Source: an uncultured Bacillota bacterium
Lineage (GTDB): Bacteria > Bacillota_I > Bacilli_A > RF39 > UBA660
NCBI GenBank assembly: GCA_946540075.1
Contig: CAMNHZ010000009.1
Span: 1 to 23,349 of the forward strand
DNA length: 23,349 bases
Reading direction: 5' to 3'
The first letter of the stretch is position 1. Every line of letters begins with the position of its first letter. The notes beneath the pieces were generated by a model, which worked only from the letters and a program-made list of their open reading frames with translations, was not told the DNA's origin and did not search any database. Shown in pieces: positions 15,510 through 23,307 of the stretch. A program made the position numbers and the translations under genes.

Positions 15510-15522
15510 AACTTACCTCCTA

Positions 15523-17682
15523 CTATTGAATTGAATTGTACATACTAAACATTGGAATAACAATTGATAAGACGATAACACCTGTTACTCCAGTAAGTAA
15601 TATAATCAAGATTGGTTCAATAAATACTTTAATTCTAGCAACAGCATCACGGTGCAAACCTTGATAGTATTCAGATACTTTAGCCATCATTTCAGGTAAC
15701 TCCCCTGTTCTTTCTCCTGTAACTAACATTTCATAAGCAGGAAGTGGGAATGCCCAATGACCTTGATATGCTTTTGATATTTTCTCACCAGTTGATAAAT
15801 TAACAATAGTTTGATCAATTAATTCTTTATAAATTTCATTACCTGATATTTTTCTTAATATCTGCATTGTATCGGTAATAAATACATTATGTTGCATTAA
15901 TGATGCAAATGTCTTAGTAAATATAGTAACCTCATTATATATAATTACGTTTTTAAATACTGGCATATGCATTAATATAATTTGTACACGTCTTCTAAAT
16001 AATCTAACGTTCTTATATAAATATCTAAATACAACAACAATTATTATGAAACCTATTATAATATATATAATATTGTGTTTTAAGAAATCACTAAGTGACA
16101 TTATTGCAACTGTAATCCATGGTATACTTGAAGCATCCATACTTTCAAATATTTCAACAAACTTAGGTACAACGAATAACATTATAAATACTGTTACTCC
16201 AATTGCAATTACTGCAACTATTAATGGATACATTAATGCAGTAACCATCTGTTTTCTAGTTTCTTCTGTTTCAGTAAAATAATTAGCCTGATCATCAAGA
16301 ACTTCAGGTAATGATCCTGTCATCTCACTAGCTTTAACCATATTAATTAAAAGACGTGGGAATGCAATCCCTTGTTTTTCCATTGCTTCACTTAAGTTAA
16401 GTCCAAGATTCAAATCATAAACTAATGATTTAAAAATTCTCTGATAATGTTTATTTTTAAATTGTCTAGATAATATTTCAAGTGCTTCAGCTAGTGGAAT
16501 ACCAGCTTTAATATATGTAGACAATTGAGTTAAGAAGAATATTAAATCTTTTGTTTTAACTTTAACATTACCACTTGCCGTATCACGGTGCATTAATGAA
16601 ATCCACCAATTAGTACGAATAGAATAAACTTCCATACCTTCATTAATTAAGAATGAACGTACTTCCATCTTTGAATATGCTTCAAAATAACCTTTAACAG
16701 TTTTTCCATTCTGATCTTTAGCTACATATTCATATAGTATCTTAACCTTTTTCTTATCTTTTTGTTCTTCTTCATTCATAAGATTCATCATTAATGAATC
16801 TTTTTCAATTTTTAATTTCTTTTCACGTTGTTTCTCAAAGTTAAAACTAATACTCTTTTTAAAACTATCTCTTATTTTAGCTAAAGATAATAACGCATCA
16901 TTTATTAAATCACCAAAAGTTTTTTTCTTAGTATCAACTTTAACCGATTTATTTACATATGCTTTTTTATTATCAAGTTTTCTTCTTATTCTTTCTTCTC
17001 TTGCTTTTTCTCGTTCAGCTAATGCTTTAACTTTCTTACGATTCTTTATTGCATTAGCTCTAATTCTTTTTTCTAGTCTTAATTTCTTTTGCTTAGCTCG
17101 ATACTCTAAGAATCTTTTCCATATCATTCTTTTTTTTACATTAACAGAATAAATAGTATCTATAAATCTTTCAAAAACTAATTGTAAGAAAACAAATAAT
17201 GATACTGTTCCAATTCTAGAATATATGGATAAATGCTTAATAAAGTATACTGTCCCATTAATAATAGTTAACATTCCTATTCCTACATAATTAAATAATG
17301 ATATAGTATATTTTATTAAACTTATAATACTATTTAATAAGAATATAGAAGTAGCCTTCACTCCTAAACGGAGATTCTTTATAAATCCTTTTATAAATAA
17401 AAGTATTCCGACAACAACTGTAAATATTCCCTTAAATAATAATATAATAAATTTACATAATAAAATGAAAACAAAGGCAATACCCTTTACTAAGTATTCT
17501 AAAAATACTACTATTAGTTTAAATAATCCGATTATAAACTTTACTATTATTTCAATAATACTACTTATAAGTAAATAACTTCCTATAGATGCATACTGAA
17601 AAATAGTTAATAAGAATGTGATAATTACAGCCAATCCCTTATAAACGTAAATAAACGGTCTTAAAATTATAGGTTTCTTCAC
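15523..17682 (-). CDS. pilC: Type IV pilus platform protein PilC with a long N-terminal membrane/coiled-coil extension
   Basis: A 719-residue protein; PilC/GspF proteins are normally about 400. The core runs from about 312 to the end: YEYVAKDQNGKTVKGYFEAYS, a first T2SSF domain (LIFFLTQLSTYIKAGIPLAEALEIL, 380-404; SEMTGSLPEVL, 452-462), a second one with ERTGELPEMM, and the three membrane segments of the family. The first 311 residues are extra: about five or six hydrophobic segments between 15 and 170, then a strongly basic, Lys/Arg/Glu-rich helical region (about 183-240 and 283-311). I start at GTG 17682, after GGTAGGTG; the GTG at 17691 lies within that ribosome site. It leads a pilC-pilD operon. 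The extension keeps the same reading frame and similar codon use, so it is not an assembly artefact by eye. Confidence 0.92.
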   Translation of the reverse strand: MKKPIILRPFIYVYKGLAVIITFLLTIFQYASIGSYLLISSIIEIIVKFIIGLFKLIVVFLEYLVKGIAFVFILLCKFIILLFKGIFTVVVGILLFIKGFIKNLRLGVKATSIFLLNSIISLIKYTISLFNYVGIGMLTIINGTVYFIKHLSIYSRIGTVSLFVFLQLVFERFIDTIYSVNVKKRMIWKRFLEYRAKQKKLRLEKRIRANAIKNRKKVKALAEREKAREERIRRKLDNKKAYVNKSVKVDTKKKTFGDLINDALLSLAKIRDSFKKSISFNFEKQREKKLKIEKDSLMMNLMNEEEQKDKKKVKILYEYVAKDQNGKTVKGYFEAYSKMEVRSFLINEGMEVYSIRTNWWISLMHRDTASGNVKVKTKDLIFFLTQLSTYIKAGIPLAEALEILSRQFKNKHYQRIFKSLVYDLNLGLNLSEAMEKQGIAFPRLLINMVKASEMTGSLPEVLDDQANYFTETEETRKQMVTALMYPLIVAVIAIGVTVFIMLFVVPKFVEIFESMDASSIPWITVAIMSLSDFLKHNIIYIIIGFIIIVVVFRYLYKNVRLFRRRVQIILMHMPVFKNVIIYNEVTIFTKTFASLMQHNVFITDTMQILRKISGNEIYKELIDQTIVNLSTGEKISKAYQGHWAFPLPAYEMLVTGERTGELPEMMAKVSEYYQGLHRDAVARIKVFIEPILIILLTGVTGVIVLSIVIPMFSMYNSIQ

Positions 17683-17722
17683 ATATAACACCTACCAATT
17701 TCTTCTACTCTTCTACTAAATA

Positions 17723-17731
17723 ATTATAACA
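17723..17731 (-). promoter_or_regulatory. Extended -10 promoter for pilC-pilD
   Basis: The minus strand reads TGTTATAAT, a perfect TG-n-TATAAT, 40 nt before the pilC start. The -35 region is weak. Confidence 0.5.
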
Positions 17732-17796
17732 CAATTTAGTAAATAATAAAACTTTTTTTTTACATATCATATAATAATATAGGAAGGAGTATCACA

Positions 17797-18138
17797 ATGA
17801 ATTTTTATAATCCTTATATGAACTATATTCCCTACCCCCAAACTACTAGTCCCAAAGGTCTGATTAGAGGTTTTCTAGGAAGACTTAGAAAAGGTACAAG
17901 TTGGACAACTATATTAGATAACACTCAAAGAACATTAGGCATCGTAAATCAAGCAATTCCCCTTGTAAAACAAACTGGTCCAATTATTAAAAATGCAAGA
18001 ACTATGTTTAGAGTAATGAACGAATTTAAAAAAGATGATAATTCTATAACAACTCCTGATACTAGCATTAACAAAAATAACAATAATATTATGAATCATA
18101 GTATTAAAACTAATAATACACCTACTTTTTTTCAATAA
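17797..18138 (+). CDS. yqfQ: YqfQ-like (VrrA-related) protein
   Basis: A 113-residue protein. The N-terminus is rich in Tyr, Pro and Asn (MNFYNPYMNYIPYPQ), followed by GLIRGFLGRLRKG, then SWTTILDNTQRTLGIVNQAIPLVKQTGPIIKNARTMFRVMNEFK, which resembles the YqfQ family core (a run of helix with QQ.GP.V.N...M). The tail is low-complexity Asn/Thr/Ile. YqfQ proteins have no firm function; in Bacillus the gene also lies near dnaG-sigA-trmK, so the location supports the call. A strong AGGAAGGAG (17781-17789) precedes the ATG. It is transcribed toward trmK and shares a terminator with it. Confidence 0.7.
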   Translation: MNFYNPYMNYIPYPQTTSPKGLIRGFLGRLRKGTSWTTILDNTQRTLGIVNQAIPLVKQTGPIIKNARTMFRVMNEFKKDDNSITTPDTSINKNNNNIMNHSIKTNNTPTFFQ

Positions 18139-18172
18139 AATAGAACTTCAATCTAATTTGAAGTTCTATTTT
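18137..18172. terminator. Bidirectional terminator shared by yqfQ and the dnaG-sigA-trmK operon
   Basis: A perfect 15-bp stem (18137-18151 with 18158-18172), 6-nt loop, A/T-rich outer ends in both directions. The trmK stop codon lies in it. Confidence 0.9.
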
Positions 18173-18809
18173 TAATAATATCAATAATTTTTATAAGTTT
18201 ATTTCTTCGATCTTCTTCTGTTAGTGGTATTTTTTCTAATCTTAATTTGTAATTCTCTAAGATAGAATTAAAGTAATCACTAGTTATATTATCATTATAA
18301 TGTCTAATTAGAGGACCTAATACTAAATCTTCATAGGTATATTCTTTTGTACCTTTTTTAAAATTAATAATAACATAATACTTTCCTTTATCATAAACAA
18401 CTTTCTCGTCATCAATATAAAAATTATGATTAATAATTTCTTTTCTAAGTAAATATATTTCATTATTACTTTGAATAACTATATCATTAATATTATCATA
18501 TTTATTATTAAGTATTTTTAATATAGTATAAGTTCCCATTCCTGATATTAATATAGTGTCTTCTTTATTTATACTAATATCATCAAGTCCATTAGTTAAC
18601 TTAGTCTTAATATTAACATCATATTGTTTAAAATTCTTAATAGCACAATCTAAAGATCCTTTTTTATTATCAGTAGCTAATAATTTTATCTTAGGATAAT
18701 TTATTTTTAAATATATATCAACTAATCCATGATGACAACCAACATCAATAACACTACTTTTGTACTTTAAGAAATCGATAATTGCCATTAATCTTTTAGA
18801 AAGTATCAT
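18153..18809 (-). CDS. trmK: tRNA (adenine(22)-N1)-methyltransferase TrmK
   Basis: A 218-residue SAM-dependent methyltransferase that makes m1A22 in tRNA. The SAM-binding motif is VIDVGCHHGLVDIYL (20-34), followed by LLATDNKKGSLDCAIKNF, LTNGLDDI and the catalytic-loop motif ISGMGTYTILKIL (88-100). The usual QPN motif reads QSN (113-115). Its start overlaps the sigA stop as TAATG, and the dnaG-sigA-trmK order matches Bacillus (trmK = yqfN), which supports the call over other methyltransferases. Confidence 0.9.
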   Translation of the reverse strand: MILSKRLMAIIDFLKYKSSVIDVGCHHGLVDIYLKINYPKIKLLATDNKKGSLDCAIKNFKQYDVNIKTKLTNGLDDISINKEDTILISGMGTYTILKILNNKYDNINDIVIQSNNEIYLLRKEIINHNFYIDDEKVVYDKGKYYVIINFKKGTKEYTYEDLVLGPLIRHYNDNITSDYFNSILENYKLRLEKIPLTEEDRRNKLIKIIDIIKNRTSN

Positions 18810-19906
18810 TAGTCACCCATATAATCTTTTAACTTACGAGAACGAGATGGATGACGTAGTTTTCTAAGTGCTTTAGCTTCTATTTGACGAATACGTTCAC
18901 GAGTTACACCAAATAATTGTCCAACTTCTTCTAGTGTTCTAGATTTTCCATCTTCAAGTCCAAAACGTAGACGAATTACTTTTTCTTCACGTTCTGTTAA
19001 AGTTAATAATAATTCAGATATTTCATCTTTTAACATTTCATTAGTAGCATATTCTTCAGGACTCATATTTCTTTCATCTGGAACGAAATCACCTAAGTGT
19101 GAATCCTCTTCTTCTCCAATAGGTGTTTCAAGTGAAATAGGATCCTGACTAATTTTATTAATATCTCTAATCTTATCAACTGACATTCCCATTTTTTTAG
19201 CTAATTCTTCTTCACTTGGTTCACGATTCAATTCCAAAGTAAGTTGACGTTGAATACGTACTAATTTATTAATAGTTTCAACCATATGAACAGGAACACG
19301 AATAGTACGAGCTTGATCTGCGATAGCACGAGTAATAGCTTGTCTTATCCACCATGTTGCATAAGTAGAAAACTTATATCCCTTAGTAACATCAAATTTA
19401 TCAACAGCTTTCATTAATCCAATATTACCTTCTTGTATTAAATCTAAAAATAACATACCACGACCAATATATCTTTTAGCAATACTTACAACTAAACGTA
19501 AGTTAGCTTCTGCTAAAATATGCTTAGCCTCTTCATCACCTGCATTAATACGATCAGCAAGTTCTAACTCCTCTTCCATTGAAAGTAACTTAATTTGTCC
19601 TATTTCTTTTAAATACATCCTAACAGGATCGTTAATTGTTAAATCCTTAGTTAAAGTATCATCATCAAGTAATAATTTTTCAATTTTATCTCCACCAGCA
19701 CTAGCAGTACCATCTGCTACATCTTCAGCGCTTACTACATTAATGCTATTTTCACTAAAAGCATTATATAGTTCATCCAAACTATCAGCATCTAATTCTA
19801 AACCTTTTAATGAATCAGCAAGTTGTTCATATGTAACATACCCATTTTTCTTTCCTAATTTTATTAAATCTTGTTTTCTTTCTTCAAATGTTTTAATCTC
19901 GTTCAT
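18809..19906 (-). CDS. sigA: Primary sigma factor RpoD/SigA
   Basis: A 365-residue housekeeping sigma factor. Region 1.1 is short (to about 85). Region 1.2 starts at DPVRMYLKEIGQIKLL (93-108). Region 2 has NLRLVVSIAKRYIGRGMLFLDLIQEGNIGLMKAVDKFD (135-172) and KGYKFSTYATWWIRQAITRAIADQARTIRVPVHM. Region 4.2 has LEEVGQLFGVTRERIRQIEAKALRKLRHP near the C-terminus. It recognises TTGACA/TATAAT promoters, like those seen upstream of rpmB and yidD here. It overlaps the dnaG end by 14 nt and is coupled to trmK. Arg is often CGT, a sign of higher expression than its neighbours. Confidence 0.97.
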   Translation of the reverse strand: MNEIKTFEERKQDLIKLGKKNGYVTYEQLADSLKGLELDADSLDELYNAFSENSINVVSAEDVADGTASAGGDKIEKLLLDDDTLTKDLTINDPVRMYLKEIGQIKLLSMEEELELADRINAGDEEAKHILAEANLRLVVSIAKRYIGRGMLFLDLIQEGNIGLMKAVDKFDVTKGYKFSTYATWWIRQAITRAIADQARTIRVPVHMVETINKLVRIQRQLTLELNREPSEEELAKKMGMSVDKIRDINKISQDPISLETPIGEEEDSHLGDFVPDERNMSPEEYATNEMLKDEISELLLTLTEREEKVIRLRFGLEDGKSRTLEEVGQLFGVTRERIRQIEAKALRKLRHPSRSRKLKDYMGD

Positions 19907-21662
19907 ATTTGTCCTCCCTAATTTTTAATTCAACTATTTTTTGAGCTAATTGTACCTTCTCTATTGGATCATTAGAATCCTTTATTTTTTTAGTTAGTCT
20001 TTCTCGTTCATAATTTACATTATATTCTCTTATAGCCCTAATATAATCATCTATCTCATCTATAGTATAATCATCTTTTAAACTAATCATAGAAACATCT
20101 GAAATAGCTTCCATAAGTTCATCATTATTAGCTATCTCAGAAATAAGATCAGCAACATTTATATAACCATTAACTTTATAAAAATAACTTATCTCTCTAC
20201 CAAGTAAACGATATTTTTCAGTAGGCATATATGTAATTTTCTTATTATACATCTTAATAACCTTAGGATCTTTAAGCATATAATAAAGCAAATTACGTTC
20301 TGCAACCACATACTTATTCATATTAATCTTTTTTCTTGGCTTAGCAATAATTACATTACTTGGTAACACTTCCTTTTTTTCAGTCATATTATCAAGCTTT
20401 TCTCTTAAAAAGTCAATATTTAAATTAGATTCATCACTTATTTTTTTTAGTGTCAACTCTTTAAGAATGTCATCATTAATATTAACTAATTCTTTCAATA
20501 CATCATTTACATACTTAGATAAATCTTCATTACTAGCAAAATTCTTATCTTTTTTCATTTCCTGCATCTTAAAATCCATAACACTAATAGGATTATCTAT
20601 CTTAGTTTTAAACCTAGCTTGTCCGTATTTTAAGATATATTCATCAGGATCTAAATTTTCTTCTAATCTAACTATATGAGGAATTACTCCTACCTTTCCA
20701 AGTTCTTCAATACATGAATTAGTAGCCTTAGCACCAGCAGCATCACCATCAAAGCATAATATAACATCTTTAGCTAATTTCTTAATAAGTAATGCATGTT
20801 CTTTAGTAATAGCAGTTCCCATAGTAGCAATTACATTCTTATACCCTATAGTATAAGCCCTAATAACATCCATGAAACCTTCCATAATAATTACAACATT
20901 AGTTCTTCTACACTCATCTTTAGCACGATGATAATTATATAAAAGTTCTCCTTTTTTAAATATTGGTGTTTCTTTTGTATTAATATACTTATAATTATCT
21001 TCACCATGATAAACACGACCACTAAATCCTACAACATTTCCTTTTGTATCCCAAAGAGGAAACATAATACGATTATAATAAATATCATTATAACCATTAG
21101 AACTATTAATAACTAACCCAGAATTTAAAAGTTCTTTATAATTATATTTTTTATTAATCAATAACTTAGTTAATAAGCTACGATCAGTAGTAGCAAGCCC
21201 AATTCCAAATTCTTTAATAATATCATCATTTATTTGTCTACTCTGCAAATAAGCTTTAGCAGCTGACCCAGAACTAGTATTAATATTATTATGATAAAAT
21301 TTGAAAGCAATATTATATATATCATATAAATTTTGATGTTTTAAAACTACATTATTTTTACTAATATTTATATTAGTATCAATTCCCGCTTTAGAAGCAA
21401 CAATCTTTATAGCCTCAGGGAATGTTACATTTTCATAATCCATCACAAACTTAAAAACATTTCCTGTCGCACCACATGAAAAACATGTATAAATTTGCTT
21501 TTCTTGCGATACACTCATTGATGGATTATTATCATCATGAAAAGGACAAACACCAAAATAGTTTTTACCCTTTCTAGTAAGAGGTAAATATCCTGATACT
21601 ATGTCAACAATATCAACACTATTTCTAATATTATTAATTTCTTCTTTACTTATCATTGCCAT
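19893..21662 (-). CDS. dnaG: DNA primase DnaG
   Basis: A 589-residue primase that makes RNA primers at the replication fork. The N-terminal zinc-binding domain has C39, H42, C60 and C63 (CPFHDDNNPSMSV ... YTCFSCGATGNVFKFV). The TOPRIM core includes E261 in IIMEGFMDVIRAY, the ATMGTA motif and the DGDAAG acidic motif (305-310). The C-terminal part (about 440-589) is the helicase-interacting domain. GGGAG lies 9 nt before the ATG. It heads the macromolecular synthesis operon dnaG-sigA-trmK. Confidence 0.97.
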   Translation of the reverse strand: MAMISKEEINNIRNSVDIVDIVSGYLPLTRKGKNYFGVCPFHDDNNPSMSVSQEKQIYTCFSCGATGNVFKFVMDYENVTFPEAIKIVASKAGIDTNINISKNNVVLKHQNLYDIYNIAFKFYHNNINTSSGSAAKAYLQSRQINDDIIKEFGIGLATTDRSLLTKLLINKKYNYKELLNSGLVINSSNGYNDIYYNRIMFPLWDTKGNVVGFSGRVYHGEDNYKYINTKETPIFKKGELLYNYHRAKDECRRTNVVIIMEGFMDVIRAYTIGYKNVIATMGTAITKEHALLIKKLAKDVILCFDGDAAGAKATNSCIEELGKVGVIPHIVRLEENLDPDEYILKYGQARFKTKIDNPISVMDFKMQEMKKDKNFASNEDLSKYVNDVLKELVNINDDILKELTLKKISDESNLNIDFLREKLDNMTEKKEVLPSNVIIAKPRKKINMNKYVVAERNLLYYMLKDPKVIKMYNKKITYMPTEKYRLLGREISYFYKVNGYINVADLISEIANNDELMEAISDVSMISLKDDYTIDEIDDYIRAIREYNVNYERERLTKKIKDSNDPIEKVQLAQKIVELKIREDKYERD

Positions 21663-21809
21663 AATATCTACTCCCTACTAATAATATACAACATAAGTTT
21701 TCAAATTCCTTTTTTTTCAAGCAAAAAATCAATTTTTTTACAATAATTTCATATAATATGTTTAATTTTAGGGTTTTTAAGCATAATATTAATTGAAAAA
21801 GGTGATTTT

Positions 21810-22352
21810 ATGAACTTAAAAAAAGTAAAAATAATAAGCGTATTGGGAATGATTATCCTAGCTTTCTTATTCCATAATTTATACAAATGGATACCTAATA
21901 CATTTACAAGTATTTTCTTCCCAGTAAATGAAAGTATCTGGGAACACATGAAACTATTATACACTACAAGTATAGTTTTTGGTATCATTGAATACTTAAT
22001 TTTATATTTTTTTAATATTAAACTCGAAAAAAATAATTATTTTATCAATCTTTCTTTAATATCATTATTATCAATACCAATCTATCTAATCATGTTTTTA
22101 CCATTATATTATAGTTTTGGAGAAAACATGTTTATATCAATTGGCGTTATGATAATAACATTTATAATTATTGAAATTATAAGTTACTTCTTACTTCAAA
22201 AATTAGATTTTAAATATCAAGAAATAATCGGTATAGTTCTTATTATAATAGGATTTTCTATTATGGGATATCTTACTTATAATCCATTAATAAATGACTT
22301 ATTCTTAGATCATAAAGAAAATAAATATGGAATTAGCTATTATAAAATGTAA
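21810..22352 (+). CDS. DUF6512-like membrane protein
   Basis: A 180-residue protein with about five membrane helices (7-22, 51-69, 79-100, 106-129, 137-156). The motif FPVNESIWEHMKLLY (37-51) after the first helix and the ending YNPLINDLFLDHKENKYGI (157-175) fit a family I know as DUF6512, common in Bacillota and without known function. AAGGTGAT precedes the ATG. It stands alone between dnaG (divergent) and the fic region. The first helix also holds a HN pair (22-23) near the membrane face. Confidence 0.65.
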   Translation: MNLKKVKIISVLGMIILAFLFHNLYKWIPNTFTSIFFPVNESIWEHMKLLYTTSIVFGIIEYLILYFFNIKLEKNNYFINLSLISLLSIPIYLIMFLPLYYSFGENMFISIGVMIITFIIIEIISYFLLQKLDFKYQEIIGIVLIIIGFSIMGYLTYNPLINDLFLDHKENKYGISYYKM

Positions 22353-22373
22353 AAAAAGAGACCAATTGGTCTC
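22351..22373 (-). terminator. Terminator-like palindrome and T run on the minus strand
   Basis: GAGACC/GGTCTC stem with AATT loop (22358-22373). On the minus strand it is followed by seven Ts (22351-22357). On the plus strand the next bases are ATCTATAT, a poor T run, so it is weaker for the DUF6512-like gene. Confidence 0.55.
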
Positions 22374-22601
22374 ATCTATATAAAACGCTAATGCGATTAG
22401 CGGCCTAATAAACATCACTTAGTTTAATTATATTTAAATAAAATAATTATATGTATAAAAATTTCTATATCTTCATAAATACTATATGCCTAAAACTAAT
22501 ATTGGTTATACATACAATTTTAAAATAATAAAAAAGTAGATATTTTCTACTTCAATATTCCAAACATTGTAATCTCAAAATAGTACGAACTATTTATCTA
22601 A
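22353..22601. other. Intergenic region with several hairpins (possible small RNA)
   Basis: No gene is visible in this 249-nt gap. It holds a perfect 16-nt palindrome GAGACCAATTGGTCTC (22358-22373), a GC-rich hairpin CGCTAAT/ATTAGCG (22386-22402) and the fic terminator (22529-22552). Read on the minus strand, the order is hairpin, short spacer, palindrome, seven Ts, which looks like a transcript end with no gene before it. Confidence 0.4.
22529..22552 (-). terminator. Terminator of the fic gene
   Basis: On the minus strand AAGTAGA (22546-22552) pairs with TCTACTT (22534-22540), a 5-nt loop, then a T run. It lies 50 nt after the fic stop. Confidence 0.8.
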
Positions 22602-23198
22602 TTAAGCCATTGTGTAAGTATTATATTCTTCATACTTATAACTTGTATCAATACCTTTCATATATACTTCTCTATCATTTACTTTATCAGTAAGCGCAGA
22701 TTTAAGTAATAAGTTTATTTCAGTATCTTTAATTGGACTTCTTTCCATTGCTAATAGATACTCTTCTTTGCTTATTTTACTCCAATCAACTACTTTACCT
22801 AATTCTTTTTTTAATATCATATCAAGCCATATTCTCGTACTTCTCCCATTACCTTCTCTGAATGGATGAGCAATATTCATTTCAATATATTTTTTTACTA
22901 TATTATCAAATGTATCCTGAGGCATATTATCTATTTTATTTAAAGCTTCTTTCAAATAAATTACAGGTGCGAATCTAAAATTACCATTTGCTAAATTAAC
23001 ATCTCTTACTTTCCCTGCAAAATCATAGATGTCAAAAAATAAATATTTATGGATATACGTTAAACCATTAGTTGTACCTACCTCAAATTCATTAATTTTA
23101 TTACTATCAAATAATTCTAATGCCTTTAATTTTGTTAGTTTTTCTTCTTCTTTTGCAAGTTCTACTTCATTTGTAATTCCTAGTTTATTCTCTAACAT
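22602..23198 (-). CDS. fic: Class III Fic-domain AMPylating enzyme (NmFic-like)
   Basis: A 198-residue Fic protein. The catalytic motif HPFREGNGRSTR is at 111-122, with H111 as general base. The flap and fold segments (EVGTTNGLTYIHKYLFFDIYDFAGKVRDVNLANGNFRFA, KKYIEMNIA, RIWLDMILKKELGKVVDW, YLLAMERSP) read close to the single-domain Neisseria Fic. Near the C-terminus GIDTSYKYEEY carries SxxxE (S186, E190), the inhibitory-helix motif of class III Fic proteins, which are held off until oligomers fall apart. Known members modify DNA gyrase and topoisomerase IV with AMP. A separate antitoxin gene is not needed for this class and none is seen. GAGGTGAT precedes the ATG. It is a single-gene unit with its own promoter and terminator. 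Confidence 0.93.
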   Translation of the reverse strand: MLENKLGITNEVELAKEEEKLTKLKALELFDSNKINEFEVGTTNGLTYIHKYLFFDIYDFAGKVRDVNLANGNFRFAPVIYLKEALNKIDNMPQDTFDNIVKKYIEMNIAHPFREGNGRSTRIWLDMILKKELGKVVDWSKISKEEYLLAMERSPIKDTEINLLLKSALTDKVNDREVYMKGIDTSYKYEEYNTYTMA

Positions 23199-23222
23199 TT
23201 ATATCACCTCTAAATTATAAAT

Positions 23223-23231
23223 ATTGTATCA
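23223..23231 (-). promoter_or_regulatory. Extended -10 promoter candidate for fic
   Basis: The minus strand reads TGATACAAT (TG-n-TACAAT), 24 nt before the fic start. No strong -35 box. Confidence 0.45.
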
Positions 23232-23280
23232 TAAAATCAATATTTTACTACACTATTAAACACAGGTTAAAAAGCATATT

Positions 23281-23307
23281 AAAAAAATATAATCAATTAA
23301 TTATATT
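23281..23307 (-). terminator. Terminator of the right-edge gene
   Basis: On the minus strand AATATAAT (23300-23307) pairs with ATTATATT (23286-23293), a 6-nt loop, then a T run to 23281. It includes the stop codon of the partial gene at the window edge. The stem is all A-T, so it is weak. Confidence 0.55.

Noticed and set aside
22386..22402. GC-rich hairpin as part of a tRNA or riboswitch
   Set aside because: No cloverleaf, T-loop or CCA-type end is visible, and no known riboswitch core is recognised.
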